A stretch of DNA of 64,000 bases from Arthrobacter sp. SLBN-112 (GTDB lineage: Bacteria > Actinomycetota > Actinomycetes > Actinomycetales > Micrococcaceae), in assembly GCF_006715225.1 (NCBI RefSeq), contig NZ_VFMU01000001.1, positions 3,844,001-3,908,000 of the forward strand. The letters are read 5' to 3'. Shown in pieces: positions 1 through 9,115 of this stretch. The notes below the pieces were generated by a model, which was given only the letters and a program-made list of their open reading frames with translations, was not told where the DNA came from and did not search any database. Position 1 is the first letter of the stretch. Each line of letters begins with the position of its first letter. A program made the translations under genes and the position numbers.

Positions 1-287
1 GCCCTGACTCCCATCAGGCCCAGCAGCAGTGCTGCGGCCACTGATCCGATGAGCGAGCCGAAGACCACGTCCGCGCCGACCAGCAGGGCGAAGGCGGCGC
101 CCGCGAAGGAAAGTTCGGAGATGCCGTGGACCGCGAAGGCAAGGTCGCGCTTCATGACGAACGTGCCCACCAGGCCGCCAAGGAGCCCCAGGATGGCGCC
201 CGCCCAGATGGAGTTCTGGACCAGCACCAGCAGTTCGCCGTAGTTGTCGAAGTTGAAGATGGCCCCGAGGATGCTGTCGGCGTCCAC
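1..287 (-). CDS. Metal ABC transporter permease (ABC-3 family), partial
   Basis: This is the N-terminal ~95 residues of an ABC-3 family permease, the membrane subunit of zinc or manganese importers; the rest lies beyond the left edge. The GTG start (287-285) overlaps the TAG stop of the ATPase gene upstream, so the two are translationally coupled. The visible sequence has hydrophobic segments separated by the basic loop MKRDLAFAVHGISELSFAG, which is typical of ZnuB/MntB-type permeases. It is the third gene of a binding protein-ATPase-permease operon behind a Zur-like palindrome. Zinc is favoured over manganese because of the His-rich loop in the binding protein. Confidence 0.85.
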   Translation of the reverse strand, partial: MDADSILGAIFNFDNYGELLVLVQNSIWAGAILGLLGGLVGTFVMKRDLAFAVHGISELSFAGAAFALLVGADVVFGSLIGSVAAALLLGLMGVR

Positions 288-1102
288 TACGCGGCCTCCC
301 CCGCCAGGGCGTCGGCCGCGGCGTGGTGGTGGGTGGTGGCATCGGGAAGGCCAACGACGACGATCCGCCCGTTGGCGTGGATCACCTCTACCTGGGTGCC
401 GTACAGGTCGGAGAGCACTTCAGTGGTCATGACCTCTTCCGGTGTCCCCACCCGGAACCGCCCCCCTGCCAGGTACAGGACCCGGTCGACGTAGTCGATA
501 ATGGGGTTGATTTCGTGGGTAACGAAGACAACGGCGCTGTTGTGTTCACGGCTTTGTTTGTTGATCAGGGCGCTGACTGCCTGCTGGTGGTGCAGGTCAA
601 GGGACAACAGCGGCTCATCGCAAAGCAGGACCTGGGGATCCGTTGCCAGCGCCTGCGCCACCCTCAGCCGCTGCTGTTCGCCGCCGGAGAGCTGGCCAAC
701 CGGAACTTTGGCGTAGTCGGAAGCTCCCACCAGCTCCAGGAGCTGGTCCACCTTGCGGTTTGTCTTGGCCGCCGACAGCCGGACGCCCCAGCGGTGCCCA
801 TCGACGCCCAGCGCCACCAGGTCACGGGCACGCATGGGTGTGTCCTGCGGAAAGGACTTTTGCTGGGGAATGTAGCCAATCAGGTTGCTGCCGCGTTCCA
901 CGGGCCGTCCGCCCAGGGAGGCCTTTCCGGAGTGCAGCTTCTGCAGGCCCAGGAGGACTTTCAGGAAACTGGTTTTGCCGCTGCCGTTGGGACCCAGCAC
1001 GGCGAAGAATTCACCGGGCCTGATCTCCAGGTCCAGGTCCTCCCAGAGCGTGCGCTGACCGAACTTGAGGCACGCCCCTTCGAGGCTGACGACGGATTTC
1101 AC
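287..1102 (-). CDS. Metal ABC transporter ATP-binding protein
   Basis: ATPase subunit (271 aa) that energises zinc/manganese import. The Walker A motif is GPNGSGKT, the signature motif LSGGEQQR, and Walker B is VLLCDEP followed by an H-loop histidine in VFVTHE. An open frame extends upstream into the binding-protein gene, but GTG at 1102 is preferred: it forms a 4-bp GTGA overlap with the preceding stop and has GGAG 8 nt upstream. The C-terminus carries a small His cluster (THHHAAADA), which may be related to metal handling. Confidence 0.9.
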   Translation of the reverse strand: MKSVVSLEGACLKFGQRTLWEDLDLEIRPGEFFAVLGPNGSGKTSFLKVLLGLQKLHSGKASLGGRPVERGSNLIGYIPQQKSFPQDTPMRARDLVALGVDGHRWGVRLSAAKTNRKVDQLLELVGASDYAKVPVGQLSGGEQQRLRVAQALATDPQVLLCDEPLLSLDLHHQQAVSALINKQSREHNSAVVFVTHEINPIIDYVDRVLYLAGGRFRVGTPEEVMTTEVLSDLYGTQVEVIHANGRIVVVGLPDATTHHHAAADALAGEAA

Positions 1103-2076
1103 CTGTTTGACTCCAGAATTTTGCTGACGTTGTTCACATTGTCCGTCATCCACTGCAGGTAGGTCTTGCCCTCCGGCAGGGTTTCGGTGAAGTCCACCAC
1201 CGGAACGCCTGCGGCTTGGGCCGCCTTCTTGAGGGTTTCCGTCTGCGGGCCTTCGGTCTGGGCATTGTAGGCCAGCAGCCGCACCGTCCTGGACGCCACC
1301 AGGTCGGTGGCTTCCTTCATGGCGGCGGGCGGCACGTCAGTGCCCTCCTCGATCGCGGCAGTGTATTGCTCAGGCGTGGCGTTCTTCAGGCCCGCATCTT
1401 CGAGCAGGTACAGCGGGACGGGTTCGGTGACCGCAACCTGGCCTCCGGCCGCCGCGGCTTTCCCGGCGTCCAGCTGGCTGTGCAGCCCGGAGAGGGAGGA
1501 CTTGAACGCGTCGGCGTTGGCGCTAAATGTGGCAGCGGAACCGGGATCCAGCGTGCCGAGTTTCTCCGCAACGCTGTCGGCCACCCGTTCCATGGCCGGC
1601 AGGCTGTACCAGACGTGCTCGTTGAAGTCGCCGTGATCGTGCCCGTCCGAACCTTCCGCCGCCGGCGGGGTCGCCGCCTGGGTCTCCTCTTCCGGGTGGG
1701 CAAGGCCGGAGATTTCGACGGCGGTCAGCACGGAGCCGCTGTCCAGCTTGCTGCTCTCCACCAGGGTATGGAGGAAATCGTCATAGCCGCCGCCGTTTTC
1801 GATGACCAGCTGGGCTTTGGAGACGGTCAGGCGGTCCTGGGCGGTTGCCTCGTAGGAGTGCGGATCCTGGCCGGCGCTGTTGATGATCGCGGTGACGTTG
1901 ACCTTATCCCCGCCAATGGTCCTGGCGATGTCGCCGTACACATTCGTGGAGGCTACGACGTTGATCCCCTGTGCGGAGGCAGGAGTTCCGGGCTGTTGCG
2001 GACTGCATGCAGTCAGCAACAGCCCAAGTCCCGTCAAGGCGGCAAGGAAAGAGCTGGCAGCGGCTGTACGGCGCAC
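1099..2076 (-). CDS. Zinc/manganese ABC transporter substrate-binding lipoprotein
   Basis: Extracytoplasmic metal-binding protein (325 aa) of the cluster A-I/TroA family. The GTG start at 2076 has GAGG 6 nt upstream and gives a lipoprotein signal, VRRTAAASSFLAALTGLGLL followed by the lipobox LTAC. Family metal ligands are visible in DPHSYE, and an acidic/His-rich loop (DGHDHGDFNEHVW) is characteristic of zinc-specific members such as ZnuA. The open frame runs further upstream, but that part crosses the operator and is not coding. It is the first gene of the operon and is presumably repressed by Zur through the palindrome at 2126-2152. Confidence 0.9.
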   Translation of the reverse strand: MRRTAAASSFLAALTGLGLLLTACSPQQPGTPASAQGINVVASTNVYGDIARTIGGDKVNVTAIINSAGQDPHSYEATAQDRLTVSKAQLVIENGGGYDDFLHTLVESSKLDSGSVLTAVEISGLAHPEEETQAATPPAAEGSDGHDHGDFNEHVWYSLPAMERVADSVAEKLGTLDPGSAATFSANADAFKSSLSGLHSQLDAGKAAAAGGQVAVTEPVPLYLLEDAGLKNATPEQYTAAIEEGTDVPPAAMKEATDLVASRTVRLLAYNAQTEGPQTETLKKAAQAAGVPVVDFTETLPEGKTYLQWMTDNVNNVSKILESNR

Positions 2077-2125
2077 GGAAAACCTCAGTTCACACAGATG
2101 GGGAGGATGACAGTGCAAGCCTATA

Positions 2126-2152
2126 CCTAAATGCGAATGATTCCTATTTAGG
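2126..2152. promoter_or_regulatory. Zur-like palindromic operator
   Basis: A 27-bp inverted repeat with arms CCTAAAT and ATTTAGG, inner arms GAAT and ATTC, and a single central G; only two base pairs in the dyad do not match. It lies about 50 bp upstream of the binding-protein start. The centre resembles Fur/Zur-family boxes (AATnATT core). It overlaps the last codons and stop (2146-2144) of the CNNM gene. Zur control is inferred from the zinc-transporter context; Mur/MntR-type control is the alternative. Confidence 0.7.
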
Positions 2153-3223
2153 TCCGCTTCCGTTCGGCTGGCCCAGGCGGCGGATCCCGGTGGCCTGCGT
2201 CGCATCCCGGATTTCGCCAACGAGCTGTTCAATGACGTCCTCCAGGAAGAGCACACCTCGGGTCCTGCCGTCCGGGCCTATTACGCGGGCCAGATGGGAT
2301 CCCGTTCGCTGCATGACGGACATCGCCTTTTCGATCTCGTCCCCCAGTGCCAGGTTGGCCAGTGACCGGATGCGGCTCTCGGCAATCGGCAGCTCGTAGG
2401 CAGACTCCGGAATGGACAGCACATCCTTGACGTGGAGGTAGCCGTAGAGCATGTCCTCGTCATCCAGCATGGGAAACCGGGAGAACCCCGTACGGCTGAC
2501 GGTTTTTTCAAACTCCACTGGAGTGGTGGAAGCCCCCAGCATGACCAGGTTTTCGAGCGGCACCATGATGTCCTCCGCCGTGTGCTCCGAGAACTCGAGA
2601 GCACCGGTGATGAGCCCGGCGTCGTCGTCCACCAGCCCGTGGCGTGTGGACTCCTGGACGATCGACTGCACCTCCTCAAGGGTGAAGGAGGACGTCACTT
2701 CGTCCTTGGGCTCGATCCGCATGAGTTTGAGGATGTGGTTGGCCGACCAGTTGAGGACTGAAATCACCGGGTGGACCAACCGCGAGATGAACAGCAGGGG
2801 CGGGGCCAGGACCAGTGCCGCCTTGTCCGCCACAGACACCGAAATGTTTTTGGGCACCATCTCGCCGAAGGTGACGTGCAGGAAGGTCACCAGCATCAGG
2901 GCCACGGCAAAGGCCGCAACGTCCGCGGCTTCCGCCGGCAGGCCCACCGTCTCGATGGGGGCGGCAAGCAGGTGGTGGATTGCCGGCTCGGCCACCAGCA
3001 GGATCAGCAGCGAACACACGGTGATGCCCAGCTGCGCGCAGGCCAGCATCAACGACACGTTTTCCATGGCGCGCAGGGTGGTCTGGGCGCGCTTGGAACC
3101 GGCATCGGCCAAAGGCTCGATCTGGCTGCGGCGCGCGGACATGATGGCGAACTCAGCGCCCACGAAAAAGGCGTTGCCCAGCAGGAGGAAGCCCAGCCAG
3201 AGTATTCCGGCCCAGTCGCTCAT
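2144..3223 (-). CDS. CNNM/CBS-domain membrane protein (HlyC/CorC-like), short form
   Basis: 359-aa member of the hemolysin C/CorC/CNNM family. The N-terminal half has about four hydrophobic segments (from WLGFLLLGNAFFVGAEFAIM, including the family motif ML(A)CAQLGITVCSL and VPKNISV). It is followed by a CBS pair (about residues 200-330, with DIMVPLENLVML, SRFPMLDDED and GVLFLEDVIEQLVGEI). It lacks the C-terminal CorC_HlyC domain of its upstream partner. Start and stop overlap by 4 bp (ATGA) with the upstream paralogue, so the pair is an operon and may form a heteromer. The family is linked to magnesium or cobalt efflux and membrane integrity; the substrate cannot be read here. Confidence 0.88.
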   Translation of the reverse strand: MSDWAGILWLGFLLLGNAFFVGAEFAIMSARRSQIEPLADAGSKRAQTTLRAMENVSLMLACAQLGITVCSLLILLVAEPAIHHLLAAPIETVGLPAEAADVAAFAVALMLVTFLHVTFGEMVPKNISVSVADKAALVLAPPLLFISRLVHPVISVLNWSANHILKLMRIEPKDEVTSSFTLEEVQSIVQESTRHGLVDDDAGLITGALEFSEHTAEDIMVPLENLVMLGASTTPVEFEKTVSRTGFSRFPMLDDEDMLYGYLHVKDVLSIPESAYELPIAESRIRSLANLALGDEIEKAMSVMQRTGSHLARVIGPDGRTRGVLFLEDVIEQLVGEIRDATQATGIRRLGQPNGSGPK

Positions 3224-4554
3224 GGCTTGCTCCTGTCATTGGCGTCCTGCGCGGCGGGTTGTTCCGTGGGGTGGAAGCAGATGCGGTCGATCCTGCGGCC
3301 GTCCATCCTGGTGACGCTGAGGGTCCCGCCGCCCACGTCGACGGCGTCACCCACCATGGCGATCCTGCCGAGCTTGCTCATGACGTAGCCACCCACGGTC
3401 TCGTAGGCTGATTCGTCCGGAACGCTCAAGCCCGGAATCTGTTCTGACAACTCATCCGGGCGGAGGAGCCCGGGGAAGTACCAGTCGCCGGAGGCGCTTT
3501 GCAGGAGTCCGGGACGGACCCTGTCGTGTTCGTCCGCCACCTCGCCCACGATTTCCTCCACGAGGTCCTCAAGTGTGGCGATGCCTGCCGTGCCGCCATA
3601 TTCATCGAGCACGACGGCCAGCTGGAGGTTTCCCTCCCGCAGCTCGGCCAGCAAAGAATCAAGATGGATGGTCTCGGGCACCCGCAGCACCTCGGTCATG
3701 ATGGCGCCGGCTTCAAGGTTGCGGCGCCGTTCCCACGGCACAGCGACGGCCTTCTTGACATGCACCAGGCCCCGGATGTCATCGGCGGAATCACCTATGA
3801 CGGGGAACCGGGAGTATCCGGTCCTCCGTGCTGCATCCACCACATCGGAGACCGGCTGGTCGGCGTCGATCGTCTCAAGCCGGATGCGCGGCGTCATGAC
3901 GTCAGCGGCCGTCCGGGTCGAGAAATTCAGCGTGCGGGCGATGAAGTTGGCGGTTCCGGCGTCGAGCGTTCCCATCGCTGCGGACCGGCGGACCAGGGAG
4001 GCAAGCTCCGCCGGAGTCCGCGCTCCGGAGATTTCCTCCTTGGCTTCCAGCCCGAAGATGTGCAGGACCTTGTTGGAAAAGCCGTTGAGGACCAGGATGG
4101 CGGGCTTGAAGATGGCCGTGAAAACCAGCTGTGGCCCGGCAAGTGCCCGGCCCACGGGAAACGCCAGCGCAATCGCCATGTTCTTGGGCACCAGTTCGCC
4201 CAGGAGCATGGACAGCAGTGTCGCCACCACCATCGCCAGGACCAGCGAGATGGACTGCACGGCCACGGCCGGAAGTCCGACGGCGGCCAGCGGCGCCTCG
4301 AGCAGGTGCCCCACCGAGGGTTCCATGACATACCCGGTGAGCAGCGTGGTCAGGGTGATGCCCAGCTGGCAGCTTGAGAGCTGCGTTGACAGCGATTTAA
4401 GGCAGGCGAGCAACGGCGCGGCGCCGGTGTCGCCGTCGTCAATGGCGCGCTGGACAGTGGACTGGTCGAGGGCGATGAGGGAGAACTCGACGGCAACGAA
4501 GAATCCGGTGCCGGCGATCAGCAGCAAGCCTGCTGCCAGGAGGAGCCACTCCAT
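3220..4554 (-). CDS. CNNM/CBS/CorC-domain membrane protein, long form
   Basis: 444-aa paralogue of the gene downstream. It has the N-terminal CNNM transmembrane domain (LLLAAGLLLIAGTGFFVAVE, LSSCQLGITLTTLLTGYVME, GELVPKNMAIAL), the CBS pair (ADVMTPRIRLETI, SRFPVIGD, LAVVLDEYGGTAGIATLEDL) and a C-terminal CorC_HlyC domain (GDWYFPGLLRPDEL through VDVGGGTLSVTRMDGRRI). Proteins with this layout act in divalent cation efflux or homeostasis. It is the first gene of a two-gene operon. The upstream 595 bp to kgd contains no convincing gene. Confidence 0.9.
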   Translation of the reverse strand: MEWLLLAAGLLLIAGTGFFVAVEFSLIALDQSTVQRAIDDGDTGAAPLLACLKSLSTQLSSCQLGITLTTLLTGYVMEPSVGHLLEAPLAAVGLPAVAVQSISLVLAMVVATLLSMLLGELVPKNMAIALAFPVGRALAGPQLVFTAIFKPAILVLNGFSNKVLHIFGLEAKEEISGARTPAELASLVRRSAAMGTLDAGTANFIARTLNFSTRTAADVMTPRIRLETIDADQPVSDVVDAARRTGYSRFPVIGDSADDIRGLVHVKKAVAVPWERRRNLEAGAIMTEVLRVPETIHLDSLLAELREGNLQLAVVLDEYGGTAGIATLEDLVEEIVGEVADEHDRVRPGLLQSASGDWYFPGLLRPDELSEQIPGLSVPDESAYETVGGYVMSKLGRIAMVGDAVDVGGGTLSVTRMDGRRIDRICFHPTEQPAAQDANDRSKP

Positions 4555-5149
4555 TCAGCATCCCGCCCTGAGTGCCGAAAGCGGCCTAAGGGCAGTCGAA
4601 CGGAGAGGGGAAAAGCTGTTTCGGCCCGGCGGAGGATGGTCGGCGGATCGCGATGACCGCTCCGTGCAGGTCGCGGCAAGCTGGGCCGTTGGCTGGTGAT
4701 GGGCGCGTTGTCGGGGTTTGCCGGCACTGGGGGCGGACTGCGCGGTGCTTCTCTTGGAGCTCCGCTGACAGCGCCCAGGCCGGCACCTAGATTTACTGTC
4801 CATAAGACTTTCAGTCTACAGGAGCGCACCCCCTCCCCTGATGCGCGGCAGGGTGTCCGGGACCGGCACGTTTTCCGGCCCCCAAGCGCTTCCCGGGGCT
4901 GCCGGCAAGGCATGGCGGGGTGCGGGGCTGCCCGTCCCTGGGCCCATATTCGGACGCTTTTTTAGCCCTGCATTTAGCCCCGCGAACGTCACTTCATGAT
5001 TTGGGTCACCCTTATTGGCAGTTAACACAAGATGCTCACTAGACTTGCAAAGGGTCTGGGTTCAGAGGACGCAGAGACTGGTTCGATCGCAGTGCTGAAG
5101 CACCGGGGGGCCAAAGAGAAATCAAACTCATGGAAGAGGCGTATTTCAA
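4555..5149. other. Intergenic region between the CNNM operon and kgd
   Basis: About 595 bp between divergent genes with no convincing coding sequence; small open frames here lack good starts and family features. A TAGACT element at 5040-5045 with TTGGCA at 5015-5020 (19-bp spacing) is a weak candidate promoter for kgd. On the other strand TAGACT (complement of 4813-4818) could serve the CNNM operon. No hairpin or repeat stood out. Confidence 0.4.
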
Positions 5150-8100
5150 GTGCCAGAGCAGCCAAGCCACCGTCTACCAGAGGAATTTGGCGGGAACGAG
5201 TGGCTCGTGGACGAACTGTACGAGCAGTACCAAAAGGACAAGAACGCTGTGGACGCCAAATGGTGGCCACTGTTTGAATCCTTCGACTCGGGTAACGGTT
5301 CTTCCAACAACGGAAATTCCGCTCACGCTGCCAACCCTCCTACCCGGGAACTCCCCGTGGTGAAGCCGGCACCCTCTGCTTCGGCACCGTCGCCGGCCGC
5401 AGCCCCTGCCGCTCCCCCGGCCGCCCCGGCGCCCGCCGTTCCGGCAGCGGCCCCTGCACCCGTGAAGAAGGCCCCCGCCACGGAGGCACGCGACGGCGGC
5501 AAGAAGACCGAAGCAGGAACCGGCTCGCAGCCCATTCCTGCGCAGCTGCCCAAGAACGTCAAGGCTCCCACGGCGCCGGAGGAGGACGTCGTCTCCGTCC
5601 TCCGCGGACCGGCCAAGGCCATCGCCACCAACATGGTCACCAGCCTTGAGGTGCCCACCGCCACCAGCGTCCGCGCAATTCCCGCCAAGCTGCTGATCGA
5701 CAACCGCGTGGTCATCAACTCCAACCTCGCCCGCGCCCGCGGCGGCAAGGTTTCCTTCACGCACCTCATTGGCTACGCCGTGATCCGCGCGCTGTCCCAG
5801 TTCCCGTCGATGAACGTCTACTACGACGAGGTGGACGGCAAGCCTGTCGCAGTCCAGCCGGCACACGTCAACTTCGGCATCGCCATCGACATGCCCAAGC
5901 CCGACGGTACCCGCCTGCTCATGGTCCCGAACATCAAGAAGGCCGAGACCCTCAACTTCGCCGAGTTCTGGCACACGTATGAGGACCTCATCAAGCGCGC
6001 CCGCAACGGCAAGCTCACCGCTGACGACCACCAGGGCACCACCGTGTCCCTGACCAACCCCGGCGGCATCGGCACCGTGCACTCGGTGCCGCGCCTCTCC
6101 AAGGGCCAGGCCGCCATCATCGGCGTCGGCGCCCTTGACTACCCCGCCGAGTTCCAGGGCGCCAGCGAAAAGATCATCGCGCACAACGCCATCAGCAAGG
6201 TCCTCACCCTGACCTCGACGTACGACCACCGCGTCATCCAAGGCGCCGGCAGCGGCGAGTTCCTCAAGCTGGTGCACCAGCTGCTGCTTGGTGCGCAGAA
6301 CTTCTACGACGAGATCTTCGAAGCCCTGCGCATCCCCTACGAGCCCGTGCGCTGGAGCCCGGACCTGCAGGTGGATCCGGCAGACGAGATCAACAAGGTG
6401 GCCCGGATCCAGCAGCTGATCCACTCCTTCCGCGTGCGCGGACACCTTATGGCGGATACCGATCCCCTGGAGTACGTCCAGCGCAAGCACCCGGACCTCG
6501 ACGTCCTCACCTACGGCCTGACCCTCTGGGACCTGGACCGCGAGTGGCCCACCGGCGGCTTCGGCGGCAAGTCGATGCTGAAGTTCCGTGACATCCTCGG
6601 TGTCTTGCGCGATGCCTACTGCCGCACCACCGGCATCGAATACATGCATATCCAGGAGCCTGCCGAGCGCAAGTGGTTCCAGGACCAGCTGGAACACCCC
6701 TACTCGAAGCCCAGCCGCGAAGAACAGCTGCGGATCGTTTCCAAGCTGAACGCGGCCGAGGCCTTCGAGACCTTCCTGCAGACCAAGTTCGTTGGGCAAA
6801 AGCGCTTCTCGCTGGAAGGCGGCGAGTCCCTGATCCCGCTGCTGGACGCCATCATGTCCGATGCAGCCGACGACGGCCTGGACGAGGTTGCCATCGGCAT
6901 GGCACACCGTGGCCGCCTCAACGTGCTGACGAACATCGCCGGGAAGACCTACGCCCAGGTGTTCCGCGAGTTCGAAGGCACGCAGGATCCCCGCTCGGTC
7001 CAGGGCTCCGGTGACGTCAAGTACCACCTTGGCACCGAGGGCACCTTCACGTCGGACAACGGCAAGGAGACCAAGGTCTACCTGGCCGCCAACCCGTCGC
7101 ACCTCGAAGCCGTGGACTCCGTCCTCGAAGGCATTGTCAGGGCCAAGCAGGACCGCCTGGACCAGGGCCAATCGTTCCCTGTCCTGCCCATCATGGTCCA
7201 CGGCGACGCTGCCTTCGCCGGCCAGGGCGTGGTGGCGGAAACGCTCAACCTTTCCCAGCTGCGCGGCTACCGCACCGGCGGAACCATCCACATCGTGGTC
7301 AACAACCAGGTCGGCTTCACCACCGCCCCGTCGTCCTCGCGCTCGTCCACGTACTCCACCGACGTTGCCAAAATGATCCAGGCACCGGTCTTCCACGTGA
7401 ACGGCGATGACCCCGAGGCCGTTGTCCGCATCGGCCAGCTTGCCTACGAATTCCGCCAGCGCTTCCACAAGGACGTCGTCATCGACATGGTGTGCTACCG
7501 GCGCCGCGGCCACAACGAGGGCGACGACCCCTCGATGACCCAGCCGCTGATGTACAACCTGATCGAGGCCAAGCGCTCCGTCCGCAAGCTGTACACCGAG
7601 TCGCTGATCGGCCGTGGGGACATCACGGAGGAAGAAGCCGAGCAGCTGCTCCGCGACTACCAGGAACGGCTGGAGCGGGTCTTTGCCGAGACCCACGCCG
7701 CCCAGACCTCCCCCATCCCGATCGTCACCGCGGATTCCGCCGCCGTGTCCGATATCGAGCGGCCCATGGCACAGCAGTCCGATTCCAGCGTCAGCGCTCC
7801 GGTCTCCACGGCCATCAGCGCCGAGACCCTGGCGCGGATCGGCAAGGCACACGTCGAGATTCCCGACGGCTTCACGGTCCACCCGAAGCTGAAGCAGCTG
7901 CTGGAGAAGCGCGAGCAGATGTCCCGTCAGGGCGGCATCGACTGGGGCTTCGGCGAAATTGCGGCGTTCGGCTCCCTGATCATGGAAGGCGTGCCCGTAC
8001 GCCTCGCCGGCCAGGACTCGCGCCGCGGCACGTTCGTGCAGCGCCACGCTGTCTTCCACGACCGCGCCAACGGCAAGGAATGGCTGCCGCTGGGCAACCT

Positions 8101-8959
8101 TTCCGACGACCAGGCCAAGCTGTGGATCTATGACTCGCTGCTGTCCGAATACGCTGCCATGGGCTTCGAGTACGGCTACTCCGTGGAGCGCCCGGATGCC
8201 TTGGTCCTCTGGGAAGCCCAGTTCGGCGACTTCGTCAACGGTGCGCAGACCATCATCGACGAATTCATCTCCTCTGCCGAGCAGAAGTGGGGCCAGCGCT
8301 CCTCGCTGGTCCTGATGCTCCCGCACGGCTACGAAGGCCAGGGACCTGACCACTCCTCGGCGAGGATCGAGCGCTTCCTGCAGCTGTGTGCAGAAGACAA
8401 CATGATCGTGGCCAACCCCACCACGGCGGCCTCGCACTTCCACCTGCTGCGCCGCCAGGCGTACAACCGCCCGCGGAAGCCGCTGATCATCTTCACGCCC
8501 AAGCAGCTGCTGCGCCTGAAGGCTGCCGCGTCGTCCGTGGAGGACTTCACCAACGGCACCTTCCGCCCCGTCATCGGTGAGCATGAGCAGCTGCCGGCGA
8601 CCGCCGTCGAACGCGTCCTGCTGGTGTCCGGCCGCCTGTACTACGATCTTCTGTCCACCCGGCAGAAGACCGGCGACAAGACCACGGCCATTGTCCGCGT
8701 GGAGCAGCTCTACCCGCTGCCGCACGAGGAGATCGCTGCGGAGCTTGCCAAGTACCCGAATGCCGACGTCGTCTGGGCCCAGGACGAGCCGGCCAACCAG
8801 GGACCGTGGCCGTTCATCGGCCTCAACCTGCCGGAAGCCCTCGACCGCCGCGTCCGTCTGGTGTCCCGGCCGGCATCCGCCTCCACGGCTGCCGGTTCCA
8901 TGAAGCGGCACGCCGCGGAACAGGATGTCCTGCTGAAGCAGGCATTTGCACGGAAGTAA
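5150..8959 (+). CDS. kgd: Multifunctional 2-oxoglutarate metabolism enzyme (2-oxoglutarate dehydrogenase E1o/E2o, decarboxylase)
   Basis: 1269-aa actinobacterial Kgd/OdhA-type protein acting in the TCA cycle. The N-terminus (GGNEWLVDELYEQYQKD) matches the family, followed by an Ala/Pro-rich linker (about residues 70-140). The E2o-like acyltransferase domain ends with DHRVIQGAGSGEFL. The TPP-dependent E1 part contains GMAHRGRLNVL, HGDAAFAGQG and VVNNQVGFTT, then a transketolase-like C-terminus. The start is GTG, with AAGAGG 10 nt upstream. E1 and E2 activities in one chain are normal for actinobacteria, and the family is regulated by the FHA protein OdhI/GarA. It is monocistronic, closed by a strong hairpin at 8969-9009. 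Confidence 0.96.
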   Translation: MPEQPSHRLPEEFGGNEWLVDELYEQYQKDKNAVDAKWWPLFESFDSGNGSSNNGNSAHAANPPTRELPVVKPAPSASAPSPAAAPAAPPAAPAPAVPAAAPAPVKKAPATEARDGGKKTEAGTGSQPIPAQLPKNVKAPTAPEEDVVSVLRGPAKAIATNMVTSLEVPTATSVRAIPAKLLIDNRVVINSNLARARGGKVSFTHLIGYAVIRALSQFPSMNVYYDEVDGKPVAVQPAHVNFGIAIDMPKPDGTRLLMVPNIKKAETLNFAEFWHTYEDLIKRARNGKLTADDHQGTTVSLTNPGGIGTVHSVPRLSKGQAAIIGVGALDYPAEFQGASEKIIAHNAISKVLTLTSTYDHRVIQGAGSGEFLKLVHQLLLGAQNFYDEIFEALRIPYEPVRWSPDLQVDPADEINKVARIQQLIHSFRVRGHLMADTDPLEYVQRKHPDLDVLTYGLTLWDLDREWPTGGFGGKSMLKFRDILGVLRDAYCRTTGIEYMHIQEPAERKWFQDQLEHPYSKPSREEQLRIVSKLNAAEAFETFLQTKFVGQKRFSLEGGESLIPLLDAIMSDAADDGLDEVAIGMAHRGRLNVLTNIAGKTYAQVFREFEGTQDPRSVQGSGDVKYHLGTEGTFTSDNGKETKVYLAANPSHLEAVDSVLEGIVRAKQDRLDQGQSFPVLPIMVHGDAAFAGQGVVAETLNLSQLRGYRTGGTIHIVVNNQVGFTTAPSSSRSSTYSTDVAKMIQAPVFHVNGDDPEAVVRIGQLAYEFRQRFHKDVVIDMVCYRRRGHNEGDDPSMTQPLMYNLIEAKRSVRKLYTESLIGRGDITEEEAEQLLRDYQERLERVFAETHAAQTSPIPIVTADSAAVSDIERPMAQQSDSSVSAPVSTAISAETLARIGKAHVEIPDGFTVHPKLKQLLEKREQMSRQGGIDWGFGEIAAFGSLIMEGVPVRLAGQDSRRGTFVQRHAVFHDRANGKEWLPLGNLSDDQAKLWIYDSLLSEYAAMGFEYGYSVERPDALVLWEAQFGDFVNGAQTIIDEFISSAEQKWGQRSSLVLMLPHGYEGQGPDHSSARIERFLQLCAEDNMIVANPTTAASHFHLLRRQAYNRPRKPLIIFTPKQLLRLKAAASSVEDFTNGTFRPVIGEHEQLPATAVERVLLVSGRLYYDLLSTRQKTGDKTTAIVRVEQLYPLPHEEIAAELAKYPNADVVWAQDEPANQGPWPFIGLNLPEALDRRVRLVSRPASASTAAGSMKRHAAEQDVLLKQAFARK

Positions 8960-8968
8960 GCAGTAAGG

Positions 8969-9009
8969 CTGCCCGGCCGGAGTCGAAATACCAGACTCCG
9001 GCCGGGCAG
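8969..9009 (+). terminator. Terminator of kgd
   Basis: A perfect 16-bp stem, CTGCCCGGCCGGAGTC (8969-8984) with its complement at 8994-9009, and a 9-nt loop. It is followed by a short T-rich stretch (TTCTGTTT) and lies 9 bp after the kgd stop. Confidence 0.88.
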
Positions 9010-9115
9010 TTCTGTTTAATGGGATGAACAGCGCCGCCCCGTACCTCCGCAGCAGCGGCGGCGACGATGCAGCGGCCGTACCGAAGCAAACCCGTACCGA
9101 AGTAAAGAGGAACGC

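Noticed and set aside
4518..5028. Short frames between the CNNM operon and kgd
   Set aside because: Low-complexity Arg/Pro/Ser shadows with no start signals.
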